From contig NZ_LN908975.1 in NCBI RefSeq assembly GCF_001486165.1, positions 248,001 through 312,000 of the forward strand: a stretch of 64,000 nt of DNA. The letters are read 5' to 3'. The notes under the pieces are model-generated. The model did not search any database, was not told the DNA's origin, and worked only from the letters and a program-made list of their open reading frames with translations. Below, in pieces: positions 7,849-16,624 of this stretch. The number at the start of each line of letters is the position of its first letter. The stretch's first letter is position 1. The translations under genes and the position numbers were made by a program. Origin of the DNA: Bittarella massiliensis (ex Durand et al. 2017). Lineage in GTDB: Bacteria; Bacillota; Clostridia; Oscillospirales; Ruminococcaceae.

Positions 7849-8650
7849 GCAAACTCCCCTTGGCCCAGTAAACTGTCCCATTTTTCCTGCGGAAAAAACG
7901 GGGAGTTTAACCCTACGGCTGTGGGGGGAGCTCGGTATCTGCGGTGTTCTCATTGTCCGGATGAAACAACAGATGTGGGCCCCCATCCCATGAAGTTGTC
8001 AAACCCGCCGATGGCGGGTTTGGGCCTGTGGTCGTGGGCGGAAGCTAGCATCCCTCAACTCCTATTGCCTGGACAGAAAAACAGATATGGGGTCCCCATC
8101 CCCCGAAAAATGCAAACTCCCCTTGGGCCAGTAAACTGTCCTATTTTTCCTGCGGAAAAAGCGGCGAGTTTGGGCCTACGGTTGTGGGAGGAAACCAGCA
8201 TCCCCCAACTCCTATTGCCTGGACAGAAAAACAGGTACAGGGTCCCCATCCTCCGAAAAATTCAAACTCCCCTTGGGCCGGTAAACTGTCCCATCTTTCC
8301 TGCGGAAAAAACGGGGAGTTTGACCCTACGGCTGTGAGAAGGACCCGGTATCTGTGACGCTCTCATTGTCCGGGCAGGAAAACGGGCGTGGACCCCATCC
8401 CATGAAGTTGTCAAACCCGCCAGAGGCGGGTTTGAGGCTGTGGTTGTGGGAGGAAACCAGCATCCCCCAACTCCTATTGCCTGGACGGAAAAACAGATAT
8501 GGGGTCCCCATCCCCCGGAAAATGCAAACTCCCATTGGGCCAGTAAACTGTCCCATCTTTCCTGCGGAAAAAGCGGGGAGTTTGACCCTGTGGCTGTGGG
8601 AGGAGCTCGGTATCTGCGGCACTCTTACCATCTGGGCGGCAAGACGGCTG
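7826..8650. repeat. modular palindromic repeat array, six units of about 112 or 150 bp
   Basis: Six related units start near 7826, 7975, 8089, 8239, 8389 and 8501. Each begins with a GGGTCCCCATCCC-like head. Type-1 units (1, 3, 4, 6; about 150 bp) carry AAACTCCCC ... GGGGAGTTT as outer arms, enclosing CAGTAAACTG and TTTTTCC-tgc-GGAAAAA mini-hairpins. Type-2 units (2 and 5; about 113 bp) carry GTTGTC then AAACCCGCC-nnn-GGCGGGTTT. The order 1-2-1 is repeated twice with a period of about 412 bp. Two tail types follow the hairpins: CTCGGTATCTG in units 1, 4 and 6, and CATCCCCCAACTCC or close variants in units 2, 3 and 5. Units are diverged, not identical. No protein family is recognised in the open frames. 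Confidence 0.85.
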
Positions 8651-8940
8651 TGGGAAAAGGGGCGCTTGCCGAAATCTGTATTGTCGGGGAGGCAAAACAC
8701 GGGAATGCTGCTCTCTGAAAGATATAAATGTCCATTTGGGCCGATGAGCATCCCTATACCCCCTGCGGGGAGAGAGGCTCGGCCTCGCGAGAGCAGGGGC
8801 ACTAGACACCAGCTGCCCCCTTTATCCAAATGGCCGCCGCAGAAAGATACAGTTGCCAAAAGAGACCTGCCTCCCATGTGGGGTAAAGTCAAAATAAACA
8901 GTTTGGAATATCCTTTATAAATAAACAAATTGTACAAAGA
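8651..8940. other. degenerate array remnant and upstream region of the nucleoside hydrolase
   Basis: From 8651 to about 8800 the sequence keeps weak echoes of the array (TGTCGGGGAGGCAAAACA, then GATGAGCATCCCTATACCCC), suggesting one decayed unit. From about 8880 it becomes AT-rich and contains the likely promoter of the nucleoside hydrolase, with TATAAA-like hexamers near 8925 but no convincing -35. Confidence 0.45.
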
Positions 8941-8952
8941 GGAGGACATCCC

Positions 8953-9918
8953 ATGCACAAGATCATCATCGACTGCGACACCGGAACCGACGACGCCATC
9001 GCCCTGGTGGCCGCCCTCAACAGCCCGGACATCGACCTGCGGGCCATCACCACCGTCTCCGGCAACGTGGACCTCTGCTACACCGCCCCCAATTCCCTCA
9101 ATCTGGCACGGATGCTGGGCTTCCCGGTAAAGGTGGCCAAGGGCGCGCCCCAGCCCATCCTGCGGGACCTGCACAAAATCCGCCTGATGGACGCCGACGA
9201 GGCGGGCGGCCTGCCCACCCACGGCCAGACCGGCATGGGCGACGTGGTGCTGCCCGAGTGCGGTGAGCCCTTCTACGAGAAAAACGCCGTCGAGACCATC
9301 TGGGAAGAGGCCCAGGCCTGTGGCGGCGAACTGGAGATCGTGGCCGTCGGCCCCCTGACCAACATCGCCCACGCCCTGATGGTCTACCCTCAGCTCAAGG
9401 AGGGGCTCATCAAGAAAATTTCCTTCATGGGCGGCGCGGCTTACGGCGGCAACACCACTGCCGTGGCGGAGTTCAACATCCTCTGCGACCCCGAGGCGGC
9501 CCGCATCGTCCTGCGCTCCGGCATCCCCCTGGTGATGGTCGGTCTCGACGTGACCGAAAAGGCCGCTGTCCCCGACGAGGACTGTGAGATCATCCGCCGG
9601 ATGGGCACCAAAGACGCCGTCTTGGTGGCCGACATCCTCGACTTCATGCGGATGCGCCGGGACGAGTTTGGCGGCGAGGACACCCTGATGCACGACGCCC
9701 TGGCTCTGGCCGCCGCCGTGCTGCCCGGGGTGGTCTCCGGCCACGACTACTACGTGGACGTGGAGTGTGCCGGCGAGTACACCTTTGGCCACACCTATGT
9801 GCAGAAGGACCACCGCCTGACAAACAGCGCCCCCAACTGCTGGGTCGCTGAAGAGGTGGATATGAAGTGCTTTATGGACTGGCTCAAGGGCTGCCTCGAG
9901 CAGAGCAAGAACCGCTAG
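8953..9918 (+). CDS. inosine-uridine preferring nucleoside hydrolase family protein
   Basis: A 321-aa cytoplasmic enzyme predicted to cleave the N-glycosidic bond of ribonucleosides, giving a free base and ribose. The Ca2+-binding signature DCDTGTDDA is at residues 7-15, the GPLTNIA block near 138, the FMGGA loop near 160, and the active-site DTLMHDALA (His-Asp) near 240. Length matches the family. Start ATG at 8953 follows AGAGGAGG. Ten bases separate it from the next gene, so both are probably co-transcribed. Purine/pyrimidine preference cannot be read from sequence. Confidence 0.93.
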   Translation: MHKIIIDCDTGTDDAIALVAALNSPDIDLRAITTVSGNVDLCYTAPNSLNLARMLGFPVKVAKGAPQPILRDLHKIRLMDADEAGGLPTHGQTGMGDVVLPECGEPFYEKNAVETIWEEAQACGGELEIVAVGPLTNIAHALMVYPQLKEGLIKKISFMGGAAYGGNTTAVAEFNILCDPEAARIVLRSGIPLVMVGLDVTEKAAVPDEDCEIIRRMGTKDAVLVADILDFMRMRRDEFGGEDTLMHDALALAAAVLPGVVSGHDYYVDVECAGEYTFGHTYVQKDHRLTNSAPNCWVAEEVDMKCFMDWLKGCLEQSKNR

Positions 9919-9931
9919 GGGAGGGGTCGTG

Positions 9932-10915
9932 ATGAACGCCAGCACCCGCCTTGTCGACCGGGAGACGGTCGCCCGGCTGCTCGGGATGAAGGACTGTATC
10001 GCCGAGATGGAGCGCACCCTGATAGAGGTCTCCGCCGGCCAGTCGGTCAATCTGCAGCGGCAGATGATCCCCCAGCCCGAGGGCAATATGTTCGCCATCA
10101 TGGGCTCGGCCCTCACTGCCCAGTCCCTGGTGGGGAGCAAGGTCATTGTATTTCCCGGGCAAAAGGCCAAGGAAAACGGCACCAGCCAGGGGATCATCCC
10201 CCTCTTTGACGGGGGCACCGGCGCCCTTTTGGCCGTTGTCGACGGCGAGGGGATCACCGGGGTGCGCACCGCTGCCACCAGCGCCGCCGCCACCAAGGCC
10301 CTGGCCCGCGCCGATGCGTCCGCCCTGGCCATCCTCGGGGCTGGGCGGCTGGGGCGGCTGCACATCGAGGCCATCTGCAGCGTTCGCCCCATTGAGACGG
10401 TCTATGTCTGGGACATCGCCCCCGCCGCCACCGAGAGCTGCTGCGCCTGGGCCGAGCAGGCCTTCGGCGTCAAGGCCGTTCCCTGCAAAACGGCGGAGGA
10501 GGCGGTGGTTCCCGCCGACATCGTCTGCACCGTCACCCAGTCGGCCCAACCGGTCCTCCTGGGGGAGTGGCTGAAGCCGGGCGCCCACGTCAACGCCGTC
10601 GGCGCCTGTGCCCCCCATGTCCGCGAGGTGGACACCGCCACCGTCTGCCGGGCCCGGGTCTTTTTGGACTGGACCGAGGCCGCCCTGCGGGACACCGGCG
10701 ACCTGGTCATCCCCGTGCAGGAGGGGGCCTGGAGCCCCGAGGAGGCGGCAGGTGAGATCGGCCGTGTCCTCGCTGGGGAGCTCTCCGGCCGCCGGGACGA
10801 GAGCGAAATCACCCTCTTTGAATCGGTGGGGATCGCCGTCGAGGACTTGGCGGCGGCTGCTCTGGTCTACCGCCTGGCCGAGGAGCAGGACCTGGGCACC
10901 CTCGCCAGCTGGTAA
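9932..10915 (+). CDS. ornithine cyclodeaminase/mu-crystallin family protein
   Basis: A 327-aa NAD(P)-dependent enzyme of the OCD family. Visible: GVRTAATSAAATKALA near 110-125, followed by a Rossmann nucleotide loop LGAGRLGRLH near 137-146, and the DIVCTVT strand near 195. Family members convert ornithine to proline, reduce cyclic imino acids, or make other amino acids; the pairing with a nucleoside hydrolase does not settle which. ATG at 9932 was preferred to GTG at 9929 because GGGGAGGGG is better spaced. Terminator at 10971-11015. Confidence 0.87.
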   Translation: MNASTRLVDRETVARLLGMKDCIAEMERTLIEVSAGQSVNLQRQMIPQPEGNMFAIMGSALTAQSLVGSKVIVFPGQKAKENGTSQGIIPLFDGGTGALLAVVDGEGITGVRTAATSAAATKALARADASALAILGAGRLGRLHIEAICSVRPIETVYVWDIAPAATESCCAWAEQAFGVKAVPCKTAEEAVVPADIVCTVTQSAQPVLLGEWLKPGAHVNAVGACAPHVREVDTATVCRARVFLDWTEAALRDTGDLVIPVQEGAWSPEEAAGEIGRVLAGELSGRRDESEITLFESVGIAVEDLAAAALVYRLAEEQDLGTLASW

Positions 10916-10943
10916 TTCCTCTGTCCCCGAGGAGGGGGCGCGT

Positions 10944-10973
10944 TTGACAAATTGGATAAAATAGGTTTAGAAT
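10944..10973 (+). promoter_or_regulatory. promoter of the DUF2871 gene
   Basis: TTGACA (10944-10949), 18-base spacer, TAGAAT (10968-10973). The predicted start site falls inside the left arm of the upstream gene's terminator, so the promoter and terminator overlap. Confidence 0.6.
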
Positions 10974-11015
10974 AGCCCTGTACAGAGACCACCTGTCCGT
11001 ACAGGGCTATTTTTG
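10971..11015 (+). terminator. terminator of the cyclodeaminase-like gene
   Basis: Perfect 13-bp stem AATAGCCCTGTAC / GTACAGGGCTATT (10971-10983, 10999-11011) followed by T5. Transcripts from the overlapping promoter begin inside the left arm and so would not form the whole hairpin. Confidence 0.82.
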
Positions 11016-11059
11016 GCCGCGCCACCGGCCCGGCAACCTTTACAAGGGGGAAAATATTT

Positions 11060-11482
11060 GTGAAAAAGTGTATCGACACCGCCTTTTTTTACGCGGTGGC
11101 CGCCCTGGCGGGCGGGGTCTACTTCCGCGAGTTCACCAAGTTCAACCAGTTCACCGGCGTCACCGCCCTGGGCAAGCTCCACACCCACCTGTTTTTGCTG
11201 GGGATGGTGATTTTTCTGCTGTTGGCGGCCCTGGATGCGCCCCTCTCGCTCACCCGGGCGCCCGGTTTCGGGCGGTTTTACCTGCTCTACAACGCAGGGG
11301 TCGCCCTCACCGCTGTGATGATGGCTGTCCGCGGCACCGTCCAGGTGCTGGCCCTCCCCCTCTCCCGCGGGACTGATGCCGCTCTTTCGGGGATTGCCGG
11401 TATCGGGCACATCCTCACCGGCATCTCCTTTATCCTCCTCTTTCTCCTCCTCCGCCGGGCGGCTGCCCAGCGCCGTCGCTAA
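11060..11482 (+). CDS. DUF2871 family membrane protein
   Basis: A 140-aa protein with four predicted transmembrane helices (about 8-25, 42-60, 75-95, 115-133) and a basic RRR C-terminal tail. The HTHLFLLGM motif in helix two fits the DUF2871 family, whose function is not established; the paired His residues could bind heme or metal, which is speculation. GTG start at 11060 with AAGGGGG about ten bases upstream. Has its own promoter and terminator. Confidence 0.75.
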   Translation: MKKCIDTAFFYAVAALAGGVYFREFTKFNQFTGVTALGKLHTHLFLLGMVIFLLLAALDAPLSLTRAPGFGRFYLLYNAGVALTAVMMAVRGTVQVLALPLSRGTDAALSGIAGIGHILTGISFILLFLLLRRAAAQRRR

Positions 11483-11505
11483 AAGGGGCTTGACGGCAAA
11501 AAAAG

Positions 11506-11547
11506 AACAGGCGCAGGCCGGAAAATACCCGGTTTGCGCCTGTTTTG
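11506..11547 (+). terminator. terminator of the DUF2871 gene
   Basis: Stem AACAGGCGCA / TGCGCCTGTT (11506-11515, 11535-11544) with an inner CCGG/CCGG pair, followed by TTGTT. Confidence 0.7.
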
Positions 11548-11579
11548 TTATTTCCAGTTAAGTATATACTTAAAGTAAA

Positions 11580-12329
11580 TTATTGGATGTTTCGCGCCTG
11601 CCGGACGGCCGCCATGAAGTCGGCCACGTGGGCGGGGCAGAGCTCATTTTCGGCATTGTGGTCCTCTTTGAAATAGCTGCCCACAATCGCTCCGTCGGCC
11701 AGGGCCAACTGTGCGGCGGCGGTCTCGGCAGTCAGCCCGGCCCCCACGATCAGGGGGACCCGCCCGGCAATCAGCCGCCCGAACGCCTGGATTTTTTCCA
11801 GCCCGGTGTCCAAACCGGTGCCCGCCCCGGTCACCACGATGCCGTCGCAGCGATCCAGGGCCAGCTCCATGTCCTCCTCCAGCGGCCGGCCGGAGAGGTA
11901 GGGCTGGTACTTAAAGCGCACCCCGCCCAGCAGGCAGGCGCTGCTGTCCGCCCGCAGGGCGGCCAGGTGCTCGGCGAAGGCGGGCTCGTCCTCGGGTTTC
12001 AGGTGCCCGGCCACCGAGTCCCACTGGATGAACTGGGCTCCGTAGGCCCCGGCGAGGGCGAAGGCCCTGTCCAGGTCGTGGAGGACATTGACCCCCCGCA
12101 CGGCCTGGGGCCGCTCGGCGGCGATGCGGGCGAGCACCTGCTCCACCTCGTCGGCGGTGCCGTAGTAGTCCTCCACGATCACCCCGTCGACCCCGTTTTC
12201 CAGCAGGGTATCCAGTTCCCGCATGGCCCGCTCCACCGTCTGCTCCGGGGTGTCCCCCTTCAGGTGGAGCATCCCCAAAATCGGCTTTGACGCCGAAAAG
12301 AGGGAGAGAAATCGGCTGTTTTTTTGCAT
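11580..12329 (-). CDS. BtpA/SgcQ family TIM-barrel protein (copy 2 of 3)
   Basis: A 249-aa BtpA-family protein, shorter and more diverged than the copy at 5367. Visible: PILGMLHLKGDTPE near 16-28, GVDGVIVEDYYG near 46, GAQFIQWDS near 98, GIVVTGAGTGLDT near 165, and VGAGLTAETA....ADGAIVGSYFK near 190-220. The GMLHL start of strand one and the ADGxIxGSxFK loop are shared with copy 1. Start ATG at 12329 follows AGAGGAGGC. It stands alone next to proS without a metabolic partner; role unknown. Confidence 0.82.
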   Translation of the reverse strand: MQKNSRFLSLFSASKPILGMLHLKGDTPEQTVERAMRELDTLLENGVDGVIVEDYYGTADEVEQVLARIAAERPQAVRGVNVLHDLDRAFALAGAYGAQFIQWDSVAGHLKPEDEPAFAEHLAALRADSSACLLGGVRFKYQPYLSGRPLEEDMELALDRCDGIVVTGAGTGLDTGLEKIQAFGRLIAGRVPLIVGAGLTAETAAAQLALADGAIVGSYFKEDHNAENELCPAHVADFMAAVRQARNIQ

Positions 12330-12469
12330 GGCGATCGCCTCCTCTGTCCGTTGGGCAGAAAAGCGGCGTCGGGGCGATCCCCCCGGCCGCCGCTCCTCTG
12401 CGCACCATCCCTCCGCCCCGGCGCGCCGGGCGGAGGAGCTGTTTTTCTATTGCTTTTGTCGGGCGGTCT

Positions 12470-14203
12470 TTACAGCTGGTCGTCCAGACGCTTTTGCAGC
12501 ATGGCGGCGATCTCCTTGACCCGGCCGGCGGCCTCAGCTACCGGCACCGTCTCGGCAATCGACTTGTCCCTGGTCTTGAGCTCCACCACACCCTGTTTCA
12601 GGTTGCGGGGGCTCACCACCACCCGGATGGGCACCCCCAGCAGGTCGGCGTCGGCGAACTGCACCCCGGCCGAGAGGTCGCGGTCGTCGTAGAGCACCTC
12701 GAAACCGGCGCCGCAGAGCTGGTCATACAGGGCGTCGGCCTGCTCCTTCACCGACTCGTCGGCCCGCTTGATGGCGTTGATGTGCACCTGCCAGGGGGCG
12801 ATGGAGATGGGCCAGACGGGGCCGTAGTCGTCGGCCCCGTCCTCGATGACGCTGGCCAGCAGCCGCCCGACGCCGATGCCGTAGCAGCCCATGATGGGGG
12901 TCTTGAGCTGGCCGTCCTTGTCGGCGTAGGTCATCCCCATGGACTTGGTGTACTTGTCGCCCAGCTGGAAGATGTTGCCCACCTCGATGCCGTTTTTGAG
13001 GGTGATGTGGGCCTTGCCGCACTGGGGGCAGACCATCTCCTCGGTGACCTTGCACAGGTCGGCAAACCGCTCGTCGGGGTAGACGCGCAGGTCGCAGTTC
13101 TTCACGTGGACGTCCACCTCGTTGCCGCCGCAGACCACGTTGTACATCCCCTTGAGGGAGTTGTCAAACCAGACCTCGATCCCCTCATCCAGGCCCTGGG
13201 GCCCGATGTAGCCGTAGGCGATGTGGTCGCTGCCGTCCTCGTCCACCCGCTGGGCGATGTTGGTGCCCAGCAGCCGGCGGACCTTGGCCTCGTTGACCTC
13301 CAGGTCGCCCCGCACAAAGACCACCACCGCCTTGCCGGTGTCCTCCCGGGTGAAGACCACCGCCTTCACCAGCCGGTTTTGGGGGATGCCCAAAAAGTCG
13401 CACAGGCTCTCGATGTCCTTGGTGCCGGGGGTGGGGACCCGCTCGGGCTCTCTGCACTCGCCCAGGTCCTCCACCGGGGCCAGCACCCCGGTGGCCACCT
13501 CCATGTTGGCGCGGTAGCCGCACTCAGGGCAGATGGCAATGGTGTCCTCGCCGTCGTCGCAGAGGAACATGAACTCGTGGGCGATGGCGCCGCCCATCAT
13601 CCCGCTGTCGGACTTGACCGAGACCACGTGCCCCAGCCCGGCCCGCTTGTAGATGCGCTCATAGGCCTCGTGACAGCGGTAGTAGTATTTCTCCAAGTCC
13701 TCCCAGTTGGTGTGGAAGGAGTAGGCGTCCTTCATGGTGAACTCCCGCACCCGGATCAGCCCGCCCCGGGGCCGGGCCTCGTCGCGGAACTTGGTCTGGA
13801 TCTGGTAGATCATAAAGGGGTATTTCAGGTAGCTCTTCCCCTCGGTGCGGGCCAGGTGGACGGCCGCCTCCTCGTGGGTCATCCCCAAAAGCATCCCGTG
13901 GCCGGTGCGGTCGGTAAAGCGCAGCAGCTCTTTGCCCACGCTCTCGTAGCGGCCCGACTCGTCCCACAGCTCCCGGGGCAGCACCACCGGGAAGAGGACC
14001 TCCTGCCCGTCGATGCGGTCCATCTCCTGGCGGATGATCTTCTCGATTTTGGCGGCCACCCGCTTGGCGGGAGTCAGCAGGGAGTAGATGCCCGCGCCGA
14101 CCTGGCGGATGTAGCCGCCCCGGATCAGCAGCCCGTGGCTCTTGAGCTGCGCCTCCGAGGGCCACTCCTTGTAGCGCTCGCCGATGAGTGCACTCATTTT
14201 CAT
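12470..14203 (-). CDS. proS: prolyl-tRNA synthetase (ProS type 1, with editing insertion)
   Basis: A 577-aa class II aminoacyl-tRNA synthetase charging tRNA-Pro. Motif 2 (TKFRDEARPRGGLIRVREFTMKD) is near 135-160; the INS editing domain lies at about 220-410, and the anticodon-binding domain begins near 470. Motif 3 is visible as CYGIGVGRLLA near 440. ATG at 14203 (MKMSALIGE...) is preferred to an in-frame GTG at 14212 that would sit too close to AAAGGA. A sigma-A promoter is at 14290-14319; no T-box leader was found. A long plus-strand ORF covers the same bases and is a GC-driven shadow. Confidence 0.96.
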   Translation of the reverse strand: MKMSALIGERYKEWPSEAQLKSHGLLIRGGYIRQVGAGIYSLLTPAKRVAAKIEKIIRQEMDRIDGQEVLFPVVLPRELWDESGRYESVGKELLRFTDRTGHGMLLGMTHEEAAVHLARTEGKSYLKYPFMIYQIQTKFRDEARPRGGLIRVREFTMKDAYSFHTNWEDLEKYYYRCHEAYERIYKRAGLGHVVSVKSDSGMMGGAIAHEFMFLCDDGEDTIAICPECGYRANMEVATGVLAPVEDLGECREPERVPTPGTKDIESLCDFLGIPQNRLVKAVVFTREDTGKAVVVFVRGDLEVNEAKVRRLLGTNIAQRVDEDGSDHIAYGYIGPQGLDEGIEVWFDNSLKGMYNVVCGGNEVDVHVKNCDLRVYPDERFADLCKVTEEMVCPQCGKAHITLKNGIEVGNIFQLGDKYTKSMGMTYADKDGQLKTPIMGCYGIGVGRLLASVIEDGADDYGPVWPISIAPWQVHINAIKRADESVKEQADALYDQLCGAGFEVLYDDRDLSAGVQFADADLLGVPIRVVVSPRNLKQGVVELKTRDKSIAETVPVAEAAGRVKEIAAMLQKRLDDQL

Positions 14204-14289
14204 TTTTCGCACGATCCTTTCTAGCCCTCTCCGGCCCGGCCAAAGAGGGGGCGGCCGGGCCGCCCATTTTCAGTCTCACAGATAAGATA

Positions 14290-14319
14290 AGTGTAGCATC
14301 TTCCCAAGGCCCCTGTCAA
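14290..14319 (-). promoter_or_regulatory. promoter of proS
   Basis: Minus strand: TTGACA (14314-14319), 18-base spacer, TACACT (14290-14295). The leader before the start codon is only about 80 bases long. Confidence 0.65.
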
Positions 14320-14379
14320 ACCCCAAAATGCCGCCGCCAGGCCCTTTTGGGGCGCTTTGTCCGCCCTGTGCCAAAGAAA

Positions 14380-14415
14380 AGGCCGCCCCGCCTTTTCCGC
14401 GGCGGGGCGGCCTTT
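14380..14415 (-). terminator. terminator of the two-component operon
   Basis: Perfect 15-bp stem AAAGGCCGCCCCGCC and its complement (14387-14415), loop of about eight bases, then TTTTCTTT on the minus strand, eight bases beyond the kinase stop. Confidence 0.85.
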
Positions 14416-14422
14416 ACGTCTG

Positions 14423-16624
14423 TCAGGGATTGGTCGGGCAGGGGTCGGCTCCCCCTTCGTCGGGTCCGGGGTCGGCGGGCGGCTCGAGGGCCTTTTCGGG
14501 GGCTTCCGGCAGGGCGGCTTCCATCTGCTCGGCCAGCTCCCGCTCGGTTTTGGGGGCGGGGATCTGGGGGAAGGTGACGATGGCCTTGAAGAGGTCGCCG
14601 TCCACCAGGATGGTGAGCTTGCCCCCCAGCCGGTCGACAAAGGTGTCGGCAATGGCCAGCCCCAGGCCGCTGCCCTCGGTGGTGCGGGAGAGGTCGCCCC
14701 GCACGAACCGCTCCTTCATCTGCTCCCCGGCGAAGTTCATCTGGTAGCTGGAGATGTTTTTGAAGATGACCGACACCGTCTTTTCGCTGTCCACAATGTC
14801 GATGTAGGCCCGGGAGCCGGGGAGGGAGTACTTGGTGATGTTGACGATCAAGTTTTCAAAGACCCGGTAGAGCTTCACCCCGTCGGTGAGCACGTAAAGG
14901 GGCCGCTCGCTGTGCCCGGGGATCAGCTCGATACCGCTGCGCTCCACCACCTCTTCCAGCTCGCCCACCGCCTGCTCCAGCAGCTGGCAGATGTCCAGGG
15001 GGGCCAGCTGCAATTCCAGGTTGCCGCTGGTGGCCTTGGAGAGGTCGAAGATGTCCTGCACCAGGCTCTTGAGCCGCTGGGACTTCTGGTCGATGATGGT
15101 GACGTAGTCGTTTGCCTCGGGTGGGTCGAGGGCCTGCTGGCGCAGCAGTTGGGTGTAGCTGATGATGGAGGTCAGGGGGGTCTTGAGGTCATGGGAGACG
15201 TTGGTGATCAGATCCACCTTCATCTTCTCGCTGTGGATGCGGGTCTCGATGGCCCCCTTCACGTTCTCCTGCATATCCCGCACCGCGTGGAAGAGGGGGT
15301 AGAGGTCGTCCTCCGGGTCCAGGGAGATGGTCTGGTCCAACTCTCCCCGGGAGATGGCGCCCACGTAGTCGATGACCTGGCCCAGCTGGCGGATGATCTT
15401 GAAGTAGTCGAAAATCAGTTTGCCCACCAGGGCCACGGCCAGCACCGCCAGCCCCATCCCCACCAGGACGAAGAAGCCCGACGAGCTCATCAGCGCCAGC
15501 GCCGCCGAGAGGAAGGCCAAGATCCCCAGGAAGATGGCCACCAGCAGGCTGGTCAGGAACTGGCGGCGGATTTTTTGCTGAAAGGGGAATTGCAGGTTGT
15601 AGCGCCGCACCAGGGAGAAGATGACCGAGGGGATGTTGACCCGAAAGGTCTTGAAGCCGTTGTACTTGAGATCCCAGTAGAGCCCCAGCACCGACAGCCA
15701 GAAGAGGATGGCCATCATCCAGGGGTTGCCCTCGGTGAGGATGGAGGAGTAGGCGATGGCGTAGCCGTCCAGCAGGCTGCCCGCGGAGGCGACCGCCAGG
15801 AGGATGCCCAGCACGTACTTGAACTCATAGGGGATGCGGCGGATGCGGCGGGCCACCCCTTGACCGAAGCGGCGCAGGGCGCGGTGGAGCACCAGCGAGA
15901 GCCCCAGCCCGATGAGGGAGAGGCTGATCCAGAGGGGCATGGCCCGAAAGAGGACCAGACTGTCGTGCCAGTTGGTGTAGTTCACCGTGGACGAGAGCCC
16001 GGAGTTGGAGTAGGTGCGGATGTCGGGGATGGCGATGAGTACCATTCCGTCCCCGTCGGTGGAGGGGTTGAAGTAAAAGGGGTAGCTCTCGCCGTAGTAG
16101 CCGGTGTACTCCACCTGCTGGGGCGGCTGCCCTTCGCCGCTGCCCTCCAGGCGGTAATAGGCGGTGGTGGTCCCCCGGTCGTAAATCAGCCAGAAGTCGT
16201 ACTGGTTTTGCCGGCAGGAGGCGAGAAAGGCGTCCTGGTCGGGGTAGGAGGTGTTGGTGTAGACCGCCCCGTTCTTGGTGTTTTTGGCGTAGACCTGCAT
16301 CCCGTAGGAGAGGGAGTCCAGGTAGTTGGCGTTGCTGCCGAAGGTGATCAGGCTGGAGGATTCCTCCGCCGCCCCTTCCGCCACAGCGGAGGAGGGGGTG
16401 CCGCTCAGCCCCTCGTTGCAGAGGTTGATGACGCTGTTGATGGAATAGGTGAATTCGCTGGTCTGGTAGAAGTTGTCGCCCCCGTCCCGGGTGTGGTAGT
16501 GAGCGTACTGCAGCAGCGAAAAGCCCGCCAGCGTCAGGCTGATGACCGAGGCGAAGAACAGCAAAAAGGCGGTCAGGGCCAGGGCGCGGCCCCGCGCGTC
16601 AGAGTTTTTCGATCTTGTATCCAA
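14423..16624 (-). CDS. sensor histidine kinase with multi-pass membrane domain
   Basis: A 733-aa membrane kinase. TM1 is at about 14-36, an extracytoplasmic region at 37-225, then further hydrophobic helices near 228-248, 269-290, 302-318, and two at 357-402. A short linker leads to the DHp H-box NVSHDLKTPLTSI with the phospho-accepting His at 478, then the ATPase N-box (ENLIVNITKYS) and G-box (GSGLGLAI). A Pro/Glu/Asp-rich tail follows. The only good start is TTG at 16624, inside the last codons of the response regulator gene (26-base overlap), with GGGGAC upstream; tight coupling is therefore likely. Signal unknown; the C-terminal half is VanS-like. Confidence 0.92.
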   Translation of the reverse strand: MDTRSKNSDARGRALALTAFLLFFASVISLTLAGFSLLQYAHYHTRDGGDNFYQTSEFTYSINSVINLCNEGLSGTPSSAVAEGAAEESSSLITFGSNANYLDSLSYGMQVYAKNTKNGAVYTNTSYPDQDAFLASCRQNQYDFWLIYDRGTTTAYYRLEGSGEGQPPQQVEYTGYYGESYPFYFNPSTDGDGMVLIAIPDIRTYSNSGLSSTVNYTNWHDSLVLFRAMPLWISLSLIGLGLSLVLHRALRRFGQGVARRIRRIPYEFKYVLGILLAVASAGSLLDGYAIAYSSILTEGNPWMMAILFWLSVLGLYWDLKYNGFKTFRVNIPSVIFSLVRRYNLQFPFQQKIRRQFLTSLLVAIFLGILAFLSAALALMSSSGFFVLVGMGLAVLAVALVGKLIFDYFKIIRQLGQVIDYVGAISRGELDQTISLDPEDDLYPLFHAVRDMQENVKGAIETRIHSEKMKVDLITNVSHDLKTPLTSIISYTQLLRQQALDPPEANDYVTIIDQKSQRLKSLVQDIFDLSKATSGNLELQLAPLDICQLLEQAVGELEEVVERSGIELIPGHSERPLYVLTDGVKLYRVFENLIVNITKYSLPGSRAYIDIVDSEKTVSVIFKNISSYQMNFAGEQMKERFVRGDLSRTTEGSGLGLAIADTFVDRLGGKLTILVDGDLFKAIVTFPQIPAPKTERELAEQMEAALPEAPEKALEPPADPGPDEGGADPCPTNP

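Noticed and set aside
7826-8650. CRISPR array
   Set aside because: Units are diverged, have internal hairpins of two types and no constant repeat with unique spacers; no cas genes are near.
7921-8920. Two hypothetical proteins read across the array
   Set aside because: The frames exist because repeat units lack stops in that frame; the peptide motif repeats with the DNA units, frame changes between units, and no start site is supported.
8326-10392. 688-aa minus-strand ORF over the array, nucleoside hydrolase and cyclodeaminase genes
   Set aside because: Antisense to two well-supported enzymes; typical GC-rich shadow with no family signature.
12287-14224. 645-aa plus-strand ORF antisense to proS
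   Set aside because: Low-complexity GHPQV-rich translation opposite a fully recognisable ProS.
14204-14300. T-box leader of proS
   Set aside because: The leader is only about 80 bases and has no T-box sequence or terminator/antiterminator pair.
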